This document shows, one piece after another, positions 38,545 to 49,222 of a DNA stretch of 64,000 bases. Under the pieces are notes generated by a model. That model worked only from the letters and a program-made list of their open reading frames with translations. It searched no databases and was not told where the DNA came from. Made by a program: the position numbers and the translations under genes. Positions within the stretch are counted from its first letter, which is position 1. Each line of letters opens with the position of its first letter. Origin of the DNA: Ctenosaura bakeri (taxonomy: Eukaryota; Chordata; Lepidosauria; Squamata; Iguanidae); the NCBI GenBank assembly GCA_948474755.1, contig CAOLHI010001473.1, positions 372,001-436,000 on the forward strand, read 5' to 3'.

Positions 38545-39095
38545 GATAGTGCAAGGAAAGCAATAGCACCACCCTCATTCTGCTTTGGTCAGATTTCACC
38601 AGGAATATTATGACCAGTTCTGGGCACCACGTTTGAAGAAGGATATTGACCTATAGAAATGTCTCCAGTGAAGGATGATCAAGATTGTAAAAGTTCTCGA
38701 AGCCAAGCCCTTTTGAATAATGGCTTAGGGAGCAGAGTAGGTTTGGTTTGGAGAAGAAAAGATTTTGCTCTGATATGATAGCTACATTTAAATACATGAG
38801 GGAATGTGGTGTAGAAAACGGAGCAAGTTTGTTTTCTGCTGCTCCAGAAACTAGCCCATGAACCAATAGATTCAAATTACAAGAAACAAGATTCCTCCTA
38901 AACATTGGAAAGAACTTCCTGACTGTAAGAGCTGTTTGACAGTAGAAGAGTCTGCCTTGAAGGGTGGTGGATTTTTCCTCCTTTGGATGACTTTAAACAG
39001 AAGTTGGATGGCCATCTTTGGGGACTGCTTCAGTTATGCATTTCTGCCTGGCAGGGGACCAGACTAGATGGCCCTTGTGGTCCCGTGTTTCTGCC
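38545..39095 (+). pseudogene. CR1 LINE 3' end, strongly decayed
   Basis: Nucleotide matches to the same CR1 stretch as at 15.3-15.8 kb: tctgctttggtcagatttca, the ttctgggcacca block, aagaacttcctgactgtaag, gttggatggccatctttggg and agatggcccttgtggtcc. Multiple frameshifts and stops; no octamer tail seen. Older or a different subfamily from the 13.9-15.8 kb copy. Confidence 0.85.
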
Positions 39096-39364
39096 ATAGC
39101 TCTAGAAGTGTGAAAGTTAGTTCCCTGAAACTTGACATGGATACTAAAAGGATGCTAGGAGTGTGCACATCAAGATTGTTCAGATTTTTTTAAAAGAAAA
39201 TGATTAATTTTAGTTAATTAAAGTCTCTCTGTAACTTGCAGTACTGTAGCCAGGCCTAGGATATTCATTTATTTCTCCAGAGGGCTTTTAAGTACTTCTC
39301 TCTGTCACAGTGGGTCCATGAATTCTTCAAACAGTACCCTGCAGGGTCCTGCTGCTTGTTGATT

Positions 39365-39495
39365 GGGGATAGGTGAAGAGAAGAGAATGAGTAAAGGGAA
39401 AGGCTGAAGAATATGAGGAAGAGGAAAAGAAAAACCAATGAGGAAGGGCAAGGATGGGGAGAAGGGGCAGAAGGAAAGGGAAAGGGTACCAGGGC
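39365..39495. repeat. Purine-rich tract
   Basis: About 130 bp of nearly pure A/G on the + strand (aggggcagaaggaaagggaa). The long minus-strand open frames here are a result of this composition. Confidence 0.6.
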
Positions 39496-39901
39496 AGAAC
39501 AAAAGAGTAACTGTATGAGTTTTCCAAACGTTATGAAGCCGAATAATTCTGCATGCATGGAGTAAAAGTTGGAGAAGTTTTTGTGTTGAGTCTTTGGTGA
39601 AGATGTAGGATGGACTGGCCACAACTTTCATTCTCTCTATATATCTTGCATGTTCCTGAGTAGTTCTCATTTCCCTGGGAACTACTTTATTCATAGCACA
39701 ACAGTGTGGATTTTAGTTATTTGTCAGCAGTTAGTTGCAGGAATTTGAAATATTCTTATGGAATCCATTACCTCAAGTTGTGATGGGGGCGTTTGGGTCT
39801 TTTCAAAAGTATTAGATAAACTGAGAATCTATAAAGGATAGACCTATCTGTGCTATGACTTAATTGCCTGGTGAAACTTCAAGGTGAAAGTAATGGTGCC
39901 A

Positions 39902-39975
39902 GCCCATACACTTCTACTCAGAAGTAAAATGTACTGAATTCAAGGTGGCTTGTTTCCAGGGGAGAGGGATTGCAG
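39902..39975. repeat. Short palindromic repeat, copy 2
   Basis: cttctactcagaagtaaaat, gtactgaattcaaggtggct and a closing gggattgcag. Confidence 0.45.
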
Positions 39976-41499
39976 TCTAATAATATGCATAGACTCAAGT
40001 ATCCTTAGGTCATGAGTCCTCAGTAGCTGGTGATGGATAGAGACCAACCAAAGAGGCTGGCTGTTATTTCTTATCTAGACTGGGAGTTTCTGGAAGTATC
40101 TGTCTGGTTAGTGACAGAAACAGAAATCTGAATTTGATGAATCCTGGTCCAATTCATCAAGGCATTTCTTCAGACTAACACAAGTCAGAAATGTGGTGTA
40201 AATTGTATAAGAAGAGCAATATTGATTTCTATTGCTTGAGTATTTCAGCTCAAATCCATATAAAAGCATGCATTATAACCTCAGCAACAGTTCTTGATTC
40301 GCTAGAACAATTGCTGGATAGGAATCAGTGGGCTTTGTAATGCAGTAGGTTATGCTAGGTTTTTATAATGGCCTCTTCTAGTTTAAAAAAATCTATAAAA
40401 ATCTTTTACCGAAATCACTAATAGTAACTTCCAAAATATGTGGATGACATACCAAATTCGGAACACATTACACACATTGTTTAGCTTGTCTGGAAGATAC
40501 TATATGCTGATAATAAGAGAATATGTAATGAGAGCACCTGAAGGATAGATCATGTCTAATGCGAACTCTTATTTTGTTCCAGTCGGCATGTTTTCAATAG
40601 TGCCTAGTAATATGATGATCTATTTTCTACACATTGCAAATTTTATACTAATTCCAGACTCATATTCCCATCCATGGCAACTCAAAAAGAAAGAAGTGTC
40701 AAGGCTGCAGCTATCAAAAGATTGCCCTTAGATTTATGCAGACTCCAATTTATCCCTTCTACCATACATCTTTCTCCAGAAGGCATTCCGTCTACTACCA
40801 TAATTTCTTTATCTTCCTGGGTATTTTGTGTACAGATTAAAACATGAATTCATTATCAAAAGCTGCTCTCTTTTCCATCCAACTTGATGTTTATTGGAAA
40901 AACAAAACAAACATTAAAAGGCAGCAGACATCTCCAAAATGTGAGAAGGCACTGATGCTTTGACTACAGGTGCACAACCTATGGCTCTCAGGCTTCTTGT
41001 GTGACCCCAAAGGCACCACTGATTCTCCCCTGCCCTGTGGCAAATTAGACATTGTTAGTAGCAGTGCAGAAGCAATGAACTGCAAAGGGGACTCTTTCCC
41101 CAAACACCTCCAAACAACCACAATTAGCACTGTGAAAGCTGCCAGTGCTGGTATCGAAAGCAGTAGAAAGAGAAGACTAAAATCTGCTCCTCACTGCTGC
41201 TACCCCACAGCAGTGGTCCTAATCAGGATTGTTGTGGGATTGCAATGTGAGCAAGGTTACAGCTTCCTTCTCTCTACCGCAAAATAGCCTCCCACCCACT
41301 CATGCTGTCTGGCACAGGATCAGTGCCATAGGGCAAGATTAACCCCTCCCCACCCTGAAATTTTGCACAGGATTGCTGACATAAGAGCTAAGTGAAAGCC
41401 CTCTCTTCAAACACTTAGGTGTGTGAATATGTAAGGGTCATTCTGGCTATTACTGCCATCATCATTGTTCTCCTCCTCTTCTTCCTCCTCTTCCTCTTC

Positions 41500-41935
41500 A
41501 TTGTCATCATCATTTGTACCCCTTACCCCTCAAAAATGGGAATCCAGGCTGTTTACAAATTAGAAGGGGCACAACACAGCTAAAACCATACTAAAAATCA
41601 ACATTAAAATAGAACTGAACTACTGACATTTTTTAAAATAACACATATGATTAAAAATAATAAAAGGCAGTGTAAAATAGTACAAATAGTACAGCATCTT
41701 CTTAAAAACCCTTTCTGTAAAAATCCTTCAGTTCTAAAAGCCTGTTGGGATTCAAAGGAGGAGGAGGAAGCGGGGAAGCGGCAGCACTGCAGCAGCAGCA
41801 GCTTTGCCCACCAATAGAGACAGCAAGGAGAGACCCATTCTTGCCTCCTTGGGAAGGGAATTCCAGAACTTGAGGCAGCCACTGAAAAGACCCTATCCTG
41901 ATTCACTACCAGCAGCACCTGTAAAGGTGGTTTCC
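41500..41935 (+). repeat. Interspersed repeat, same family as 19.6 kb
   Basis: Starts with a decayed 'tttgtaccccttacccctca', an AAC/TAAAA-rich middle (about 41570-41670) and ends with gggaagggaattccagaact, 'gcagccactgaaaagaccct'. A local (gag/gca)n stretch at 41758-41800 adds low complexity. Confidence 0.45.
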
Positions 41936-43734
41936 TTGCTCACAGCAAATGTGTCTCTTGGTGACAAATATGGATCTTGTTTAGGCAAAAGTTTTAGATT
42001 AGTTTTAGAAAAAACTTAATAATGAATCAGGGGTGTCATGCTGAAGCACCTTTCAAAGCCAAGGCTTGAGTTAAAGCATCAGCTGAGAGAATTGTGCTGA
42101 GCAAGCTTAGACTGAAGACTCATGCCACAGCCAACAGTTTTATGGGGTCAGGCAAAAGCCTCATTGATTTCTAGTGTCACCTGATTCCAGCAGGTTGGCA
42201 GCTACAGTACTACTACTTCTTCCACTCTTGGGATATTATGGAATTGCAGAAAGGAGTGGACAAAGTTCTTCGGTATCTGAGAACTGCCACAGTGGCTTAG
42301 ATAATAACGTGCTTCCAGCAAACCTGGTTTGGGAATTTTGGCTTCTACATTGCTATGGGCACCACATTCACAGGGCAGGAGCGACTAAAGCCTAGTATGG
42401 GCAGTTGGAACTGTTGGAACAGTTACAAGTTACAGGGGAGCTGGTTGATCTGCTAACAAGGGAGCCTCAAGTTCACCATGGATTTTACCTCACTGCTTTT
42501 ACAGCTGCTCCAAATTCAATGAGAGCTCTTTTGGTACCAAACCAGGGGCTGGCAACTTGGAACAGCTAGAATAAAAACTGTTGTAAATCCAGCGTGGATT
42601 TGCCCCTCCCATGGTAGTAGATCCATTAGGCACAAAACTTGTAGGTTTTGGCTCTCCCAGCTCCTGAGATATCAGTACCCAAACCTAGAGACCTAGGGAT
42701 GACTTCTTCTGATGTCACAGCAGTGGGCCCTAGTGATGTTAGAAGGGCAGCATGATGAGGGATAGCACCTGATGATGTCATTAAAAATGAAACCTTAAAC
42801 ATCAACCACAATTGCACAGAGTATGCCATTCAAATAAAAAGCATCAAGTGTAATGCCCTTTTCAAAGCAGTATTCTTGTCCTGTGATTCCTTCCCTGAGA
42901 CCTGGAGAAGAGAGGCCAGACTCTGAGACTCAGCCCTGCTCTGAGAGTCAAGAACTCCAGCTGACCATCTCTGGTAAGTTATAAGACACTAGTATGCTCC
43001 AGCTTACTGGAGCCTTACAACATGGAGGTAAAATGTTCAATTGGAGCGCTCTATACAGTTCTACAAATTTGACTTGCTTTATTATTCTACCATGCCTTCA
43101 TGTTTGTACATGGAATTTAGCAGAAATCCAAATTTACACATGCTAAAAGCATAGCTCCCCATTAAGCACCACAAGTAGTGAACATTCTCTTTTAAAAGGC
43201 AGGTTTATCCTTAGTACCATGTAACTAGTGACAATAAAACTTGTGGCAGGAATTATTCAGACTTGTTACTATTGACAAAAAAGAATATTAGGAAAAGGGA
43301 AAAAAAGATAATCCTCTAATAAAAACATCCAATTCGTATCTGGTTGCTACAGAGCACTTTATAACCTTATAATCCTCAGTTTTAATAAAATCAGGAAGCT
43401 TTTGGGTATCAGACCAGTGAGTGACAAACAGCTGACAGCTCATGGGAGGGAATTCTGTGCATTGGAGATATAATGTCGTTTTGTTACCAGCCAAGAGAAC
43501 AGCTTCAAAAGATAGTGTTTTTATTCTCCACTGCTAATTTTAGGTTGCATTCTAAGCTGAAAGCCTTAACTTCTGTAGAATGATTAGAACATCCTCTCCT
43601 GTGATTTTATATTACCACCTACTTTCCCATTGCAGACTTCCTTCCCACAGACCCAAGCAGCAGATGTCCAAGTTTTTTTTCCTGTGCACCTCCCAGAACA
43701 GCTTATCCCACTTAAACTGGACAGGAAGCTTCCT
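41936..43734. other. Intergenic, no gene seen
   Basis: No repeat or gene recognised. A consensus splice donor (gtaagt) near 42973 stands alone without a convincing exon. Confidence 0.45.
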
Positions 43735-43857
43735 AGCTTGGCCATGGAAATCCATTGAGTGACCTTGGGCATGTCACATACACTCATCCCCAGAAAACCC
43801 TGTGATGAGGTCACCTTTGGGTCACCATAAGTCAGAAACAACTTGAAGACACTCAGC
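43735..43857 (+). mobile_element. tRNA-derived squamate SINE, copy 3, 5'-truncated
   Basis: Starts within the core (gccatggaaatccattgagt), then the tail gtcaccataagtcagaaaca. It meets copy 4 tail to tail. Confidence 0.8.
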
Positions 43858-43861
43858 AAGA

Positions 43862-44044
43862 AGGTGAACCTATCATGGTGTTTTCTTGGCAAGAGGGGGT
43901 TTACCTTTCCCTTCCTCTATAGCTGAGAGAATGTGACTTGGCCAAAATCACCTAGTGGGTCTCCATGGCTGACCAGGGATTCAGATCTTGGTCTCCAGAG
44001 TCATAATCCAATTCACAAACCATTACATCACATTGGCTCTCTTC
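43862..44044 (-). mobile_element. tRNA-derived squamate SINE, copy 4
   Basis: Reverse orientation: tail side first (gaacctatcatggtgttttc), core (gtgacttggccaaaatcacc), box B region reversed (gggattcagatc), head end cattacatcacattggctct at 44025-44044. It lies 120 bp left of the provirus. Confidence 0.85.
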
Positions 44045-44089
44045 TGATTATTTACTGTTTGCAACAAGAGCTGCAAATATTCTACACCA

Positions 44090-44164
44090 GGGCTGGGAAT
44101 CATGTAGTTTTCCAAATGTTGGACTGCAACTGCCAGCAGTCCTCCTAGTTGCTGAGAGTTGCAG
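44090..44164. repeat. Palindromic repeat fragment cut by the provirus
   Basis: agggctgggaatcatgtagt, ggactgcaactgccagcagt and ctgagagttgcag form the first part of a common squamate palindromic repeat. It stops abruptly at the 5' LTR and does not resume after the 3' LTR. Confidence 0.5.
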
Positions 44165-44605
44165 TGTTACTGCAGTTTAGGCTTACCTGGAGATACCCCT
44201 AGATATCATTTTGATATCAATAATTTGGCTCTCTTCTATCACCCCTCTCCACATGTTTGAGAGGCCCCCGAACAAGCACAGACTAGGCTCGGCCACTAAT
44301 TGCTGAACATTCCATTCTCTACCCAGGCAGGCCAGAAATAGCCAGATCCTTGCTTTAGGTGACCTCTCTGCAAACGCCTTCATTATGTATGCACGCTGTT
44401 TACAAAGGACTCCCTGCCCTGAGCAGGCAACTTGGCAAGCTGAATACTCAACTGCCAAGTACTGAGCATTTGCATACCGGCTAACTCTTTGTCAATTTGG
44501 ACTTAACTCAATCATGTTAAATTCTGACCTTTCCAAAGCTTTGTTCCGTGCCCGAAATGCACTGTTTTCCCCAAGTATGGCATAGCCTGCAGTTACATTT
44601 CTCCC

Positions 44606-44613
44606 TATAAAAA
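44606..44613 (+). promoter_or_regulatory. TATA box of the 5' LTR
   Basis: TATAAAAA in the middle of the LTR, about 265 bp before the AATAAA signal. Its equivalents in the 3' LTR (51031-51036) and in the minus-strand solo LTRs (near 14880, 17785 and 32701) are preserved. Whether it is still active is unknown. Confidence 0.65.
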
Positions 44614-44876
44614 CCCCTGATTCCGAGACCTTCCTCGGATTGCTCCCGAGTTCCAGACCGCCTTGCTGCCGCTTTGTTTGGTGAGCTTCCCCTCAGCTCC
44701 ACTTGCTGAGGTACATCGCACCCCAGCTTCGCTCTCTATCTTCTTTCCGGGCTGCAGGAACAGGTTCCGTATCACCCGAATCAACTATCCCTCTGAAAAT
44801 CCCACTATCATACTCAAACATTTATTTTCCTTTGTTGTCTGTGTGCATGTGTTGCTTACATTGTGTGCCTGTATTT

Positions 44877-44882
44877 AATAAA
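44877..44882 (+). terminator. Poly(A) signal of the 5' LTR
   Basis: AATAAA within gtatttaataaag, at the expected R-region position. The 3' LTR has the same signal at 51299-51304. Confidence 0.65.
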
Positions 44883-45076
44883 GATCATTCATTATTTTTA
44901 ACACGGTTTGCCTCTTGACTTGGTCTGACCCCGTAAACGTTGGGTTACAAGATCTGCTGCGTTGCCCTGCCTCTCGCTTTGCTAGCTTGTGCTCTCAGCT
45001 AATTTCCCCAAACTTAGTTAATTGTGAGCACATTTAGGTGTCCCTGCCGGGACCCCCAGTAAACAGGGTAACAGAT

Positions 45077-45093
45077 TGGTGGAGCAACACAGG
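45077..45093 (+). other. Candidate retroviral primer-binding site
   Basis: TGGTGGAGCAACACAGG starts three bases after the 5' LTR. The opening TGG pairs with a tRNA CCA end as in all retroviruses. The first eight bases fit the tRNA-Ala 3' end as I recall it, but the rest does not, so the primer tRNA is unresolved. Confidence 0.5.
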
Positions 45094-46001
45094 CAGCCCC
45101 GGTACCCCAAATTTGAGAAGGAGTTGCGAACCTCCTCAAATCAGGCTGGTACTGACTTAGGGAATGACCAGTCAAGTTGCTAGAATGCTGTTAGGCAGGA
45201 ACACGTGTGTGTGTGCGTGTGTGTGTGTGTGTGAAATCTGTGTGTTTGAGCTCCAGGAGCTACTCTATCGGGGTTGGAATCTATCCCCCTTTCTTGCTTG
45301 GTTTGTGTATGTCAGCTGCCCTGGCACTGCCGATCGCAAGGGGTGTGCACAAGCTGACCCGGGAATCACATCCCTAACTTGGGGTCTATTGTGGGCTGGG
45401 ATCAGGCAGACGAAAGCACTTAGGGAAGAAATCCCCCCCTCGAGAGTTGAAGACGCGGGTGCGTCCCGCTAGTAGTTGTAGTTTTAGTAAAAGCACGGGT
45501 GCGTCCCAGCTGTGTAATTTTTGGGTGCTTCCCGACTGCTAGCATACTAGGTGCAGGTGGTGATTCCCAACCTAGCACAGGGTTTAGAGAGGTTTGACCT
45601 GAGGTGTAGGAAGGCGCCCCTCACCCAGAAAACCAGTTAGGGATGGTTCGGCTTTGGTTCCTTGCCCCTTTTCCCCCGCTGCTTGGCCAGGTGGCATAGT
45701 AAGTTCCGAAGTGTTTGTCTCCCCCCTTCAGGCAGGCAGAGTACTCCTGAGGGTCCCCTGGGTCTAGGTGACCTCCCTGTCCCTGAACCGTTTCCTTGTC
45801 CTTGTGTCCCCAATGCTGTCGAGGTGTAAAACTGGGCTTGGGTGTACAAAAATGACCTTTGTTTGGGCAGGCTGGAGATAGGTTCCCGTCCCTCTTTCCT
45901 AGAGAAGTTCCACAGAGTTTGTTTCCCTACAGCTCCCCCAGGGGTCTAGGTGATCCTACCTGTCACTCCAGTTCCTGGTCCCGCTTTTGTGTTAGGAATT
46001 C
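45094..46001 (+). other. Proviral leader
   Basis: About 0.9 kb between the primer-binding site and gag, relatively GC-rich, with a (GT)n tract at 45205-45233. No recognisable protein. A leader of this length would normally carry the splice donor and packaging signal; neither can be pinpointed here. Confidence 0.5.
45205..45233 (+). repeat. (GT)n microsatellite in the proviral leader
   Basis: GT units with one C interruption, inside the retroviral leader. Confidence 0.93.
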
Positions 46002-46004
46002 TAG

Positions 46005-47430
46005 TTGTGTAGTGTTGAGGTGGCCAAGGAGAGCCCAGTTACTGTTAAGGACCTCATGTGCGAGGAGGAGGTCCGGGGAACGCTAGAAAGATGGATGTTG
46101 ACTAAGGGGAAATGCCCCTGGAAGGACTCTATCTTCCAGATGGCCGATTCCTTTACCACACTCTGGGAAGCGTACACCCTGGCGCGGAAGACAAAGAACC
46201 CATTCGGGCCATTGAAGGATGCTTTGGTCGCTTGGGGACTTTGGCTTACGACCAGAGACACTAGTAGTGCCCTTGTTGAGACCCGAGGGAGGCTAGCAGA
46301 GGTAGAGAAGGAGAATGCCCGGCTTCATGCTGGGATTGAGGCACTGTGCGCAGACAAGGTAACGTTCGCGTCTGCCGCGCAGGCCTCCGCACAGAAGCTT
46401 AGTGACATCACGTTAGTGGTGCAAACTTGGGAAGAGAAAGCTCACGCCTTAGAGGCTGAGCGGGATCATGCCTGAGCTGCAGCCAAATTCATAGTGGGAC
46501 AAGTGAGAGAACAGCAGGAGGCTGTGAGTCATGCAGCTTGCCTTAAGCAAATTGCTGCACTGGAGAGCCAGCTCCAAACCCATAAGGCCCTAATTTCGGC
46601 TGTGTGCCCGGAGCTGCTCCCAACTTTTGCCCAGGATTTTTCCGGGGAGCCCTTGCCGGAGGATGCTCTGGCAACTCTTCCTCATAACCTGGATTGGAGT
46701 GACCCTAAGGTCCAAATCCACCCGGTAGAGACACTGTCCATGACGAGACAGACCACCCCCCTTGGAGAAGGCAGTTCCTAGAGGGCAGAGACACAGGAGA
46801 CGTAGGTCACTGAGACTAGGGTCCCCTGGCGTGCCACCAAGGCCAAGACAATTGTGGACCAACTGGGTCCTCTAACTCGGTCCACCGGGATCATGTGGTT
46901 GAATGCAGTCATCCACTCGCATCTCACGGCCAACGGCCAGGACGTGACCCAGCTGGCTCGGCTTTGCATGTCCCCATCCGAGCTCCCCACTCTCGAATCG
47001 GCCGTGGCAGCTCGAGGCTTGGTTAGGCTCAAAGTCCATGCCTGGATGGGAGAGGTAATTAAGATCTTGTGGCCCGGACAGAGTGCGAACGTGCTCTATG
47101 TCATGGAGCAACAGGGTCCTTGTGAGAACCCTGAGGCTTACGTGGCACGGAAGCAGCTGCTTGCCATTCTGGCTGAGAAGGTCCCCCTGACCGCCCATGG
47201 GTACGACTTTGACCACGTAGAGTTCAAGACTCTGTTGTACGGAGGGAGGCTTGAACCACGAGACAAAGATGGCCCTGGGTTTGATGGATCCGTCCACCAC
47301 TGAGAGGATTTCGGAAGCAACCTCCGGCGGGTCTCCGACCTGCTGCGTGAGGCTGGTTCCCTCAGACCCCCCATCAAGGCCCACAGAAAGGAACTCGGGA
47401 ATTGGGAACCCATATCAGAGGTGACTTAGT
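46005..47430 (+). pseudogene. Gag-like region, one frame broken by stop codons
   Basis: A single frame runs through the region but is interrupted by TGA at 46473, TAG at 46779 and 46803, TGA at 47301 and TAG near 47428. The first ATG after the TAG at 46002 is at 46056. The N-terminal part has a short compact segment (PWKDSIFQMADSFTTLWEAY), then a long heptad-like stretch rich in E, A and L (about 46260-46560) that should form a coiled coil. After 46854 comes a helical capsid-like segment (MWLNAVIHSHLTANGQD, MGEVIKILWPGQS, NPEAYVARKQLLAILAEK). Assignment as Gag rests on position and helical character; no family motif was recognised with certainty, and no major homology region could be assigned. 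All breaks are single-codon, so the frame decayed by point mutation. Confidence 0.6.
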
Positions 47431-47719
47431 CCAATTATGGGCCCCATTCCCAACACAGGAAATCGGTGCCAATTCGGTTCCCAAGGGGAACTGGAATGTG
47501 TGCCCAGCTCCCAGACAGGACAGGCAGTGGCAAGGAAGGGACTCCCGCAGCCAGCCCGGCAAGGCAGGGAATCCCCCACCACAGCCAACTGCCCCCAAAC
47601 AGCCCTCTGACTCTAGCTCTCCCAGGGAGACATCTGGCAGGTATGATCCCATGACCCAGACATACTCCTCGGACAGAGTGAGAATCTGGGTATGCTACAT
47701 AGGTTCAGACTGGACATGA
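47402..47719 (+). pseudogene. Nucleocapsid-like basic, proline-rich segment
   Basis: In another frame from the main gag remnant. It is rich in R, Q, P, S and G (PRQDRQWQGRDSRSQPGKAG) and ends near CYIGSD, which might be what is left of a zinc knuckle, but no intact CCHC box is present. Placement between capsid-like and protease-like parts supports a nucleocapsid remnant. Low certainty. Confidence 0.35.
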
Positions 47720-47897
47720 GCCAGTTCGACAAACGTCCCACCTCCGAACTGATTGAGGCTCTGGATAAACAGCATCAGGCAGGAGTAAACAGCCGGTCAG
47801 TGCCGTGACCAACGGCCCTCCTCCGGCTGGATACTACCTGAGGCTAGATCTGCAGGAATAGGGGTGACCTCAGTCTAGGAAGCTTCCCCGCAAAGTT

Positions 47898-48203
47898 GTG
47901 GCTAAGCTGAAGCTAGACAGATGGGGTAGATCTAGGGTGAAGGCAGGCACTAGGATCGATAGGGAAAAGACTCCAGCCACCCCTCCTGCAGACTCCGGAG
48001 CAGCGCCAAAAGTGCTGCTTCCTAACCTGATGAGACTGGGGGAGCCCACCCCAGACGCTATCCATTTGCCCGGATATGGCGGGGGGGAACCCAAACTAAG
48101 TCCTTCAGAGGACACAAGCGCTCAGTGCGCACTAAAACAAGGCAGATTGCACCTCCTCTTGACTCAGCTCCAAGTGCGAATCCAGCCACCTCCAAGACCA
48201 TAG
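47898..48203 (+). pseudogene. Retroviral aspartic protease remnant
   Basis: The open frame contains ADSGAA with the catalytic-type Asp codon at 47991-47993, followed about 29 residues later by LPGYGGG, which fits the flap of retropepsins in kind and spacing. The usual C-terminal alpha-helix motif (GRD/GRN) was not found. It lies just after the nucleocapsid-like part, where gag-pro-pol viruses carry protease. The ORF has no ATG start (GTG at 47898), so it would have been read by readthrough or frameshift, or is simply broken. What follows is not reverse transcriptase. Confidence 0.45.
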
Positions 48204-49004
48204 TGCTTTCAGAGTACCAAGAAGGATTGCACCAGACTAAGGTTCAGGAGGAAGCCCCCACAGAATTGGACAAAACACAGGACATTGCCAGGGAGAACAC
48301 ACAGCAAGGGAAAGCCAGATCCAAGCTTCCAAAGCTCGCCATTGTCCCTGCTCTAAACCCCCTGTTAGAGACTTGCAGTTTCCGCTGGGATTTCCTTGAA
48401 GCCTTGGCCAGGAGGTCCCTTCCTCTTCATGCCTCCTTTCAAGGGAATTTCCAGTGGGACTGCGGAGTCAACCAGCAACAGGCTCCTGCCCAGCCAGAGC
48501 CCAGGTTAGCAATGGCACTTGCCCTGGCACCCCCCTAATGTGACTCCACTTACTCCCTTTGTCTGCAGTCCAGCCTGGGAGATTTCAATAATGGAGAATT
48601 CCAAATGCCACATGGAGGTGGACCTGGCTACTGCCTTCCCCTCCACAAAACTGTATTGGTGCCAGCTGGCTTCCATGTTTGGGGGCACCCTCACTATTGT
48701 AACCCTAGTGATGTTGAGAGGGGCCAAGACGGTTCTTGGCTCTGTCTCGATCACTATTCTGCCACAAAAGACATTACTCCAGGAGGCACTGGAGTCAGAT
48801 ACCAGCCTCCACTTTGATTTGGACAAGAGGGTCTCAGGCAATGAGTGGGCACTGCCACTCTTGCCAGTAATTTCAGAGACCCACAAACCCACACATTTCA
48901 AGGACTGGAAGGGAAAGCCCCTAGACTGGGCAACCCTCTCCTTTGTGCACCAGAAGAGCGAGGCAACTGCCTTACTTCCCTTCATGGGATGGCAGCCACC
49001 TTGA
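48125..49004 (+). pseudogene. Degenerate proviral region, possible env 5' part
   Basis: Overlapping open stretches: 48125-48538 (frame 2, Q/P-rich, includes RWDFLEALARRS) and 48519-49004 (frame 0, with a hydrophobic run FGGTLTIVTLVMLRGA). Neither matches a family I recognise, and neither carries polymerase motifs. Position suggests a surface/leader portion of env or unrelated sequence left by the deletion that removed pol. Confidence 0.3.
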
Positions 49005-49222
49005 AAAGGCACACGCAAGCTAAGTTTCCCCTTTTGTGTATATAGTTTGTTTTAGTTGTAGTTATAGTTGTAGATTGTGAGCCTTTTCCCCTTTTGCAAG
49101 CAAAGCCACGTGATCACCTTTGCCGCTCAGGTGATCCAGACCAGCCTCATGGGATTAATGCACCCTGAGATCCTGAACCTATTAAGAGAGAGCTACCTGG
49201 AATCTTTGAACATCCTGCCGCT

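Larger units (their letters stand above)
39096..41499. other. Intergenic, no gene seen
   Basis: Purine tract at 39365-39495 and palindromic repeat at 39902; otherwise nothing recognised. Confidence 0.5.
44165..45073 (+). repeat. 5' LTR of the provirus
   Basis: 909 bp from TGTTAC to GTAACA. A TATAAAAA box lies at 44606-44613 and AATAAA at 44877-44882, giving a normal U3-R-U5 order. Several blocks (ttgctgaacattccattct and the cgcaccccagcttcgctctc stretch) match the solo LTRs at 14437 and 32206 rather than this provirus's own 3' LTR. It cuts into a palindromic repeat that ends at 44164. Confidence 0.93.

Noticed and set aside
39265..39694. Overlapping minus-strand frames rich in S, P, F and L
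   Set aside because: Caused by the purine-rich tract; low complexity and no family.
42895..42978. Exon-like stretch ending in a perfect splice donor gtaagt
   Set aside because: No upstream acceptor, coding frame or matching exon; a lone donor motif is common by chance.
46872..47384. Minus-strand open frame of 170 codons
   Set aside because: Antisense shadow of the Gag-like region.
48506..49018. Minus-strand open frame of 170 codons
   Set aside because: Antisense shadow of the proviral region between the protease-like and env-like parts.
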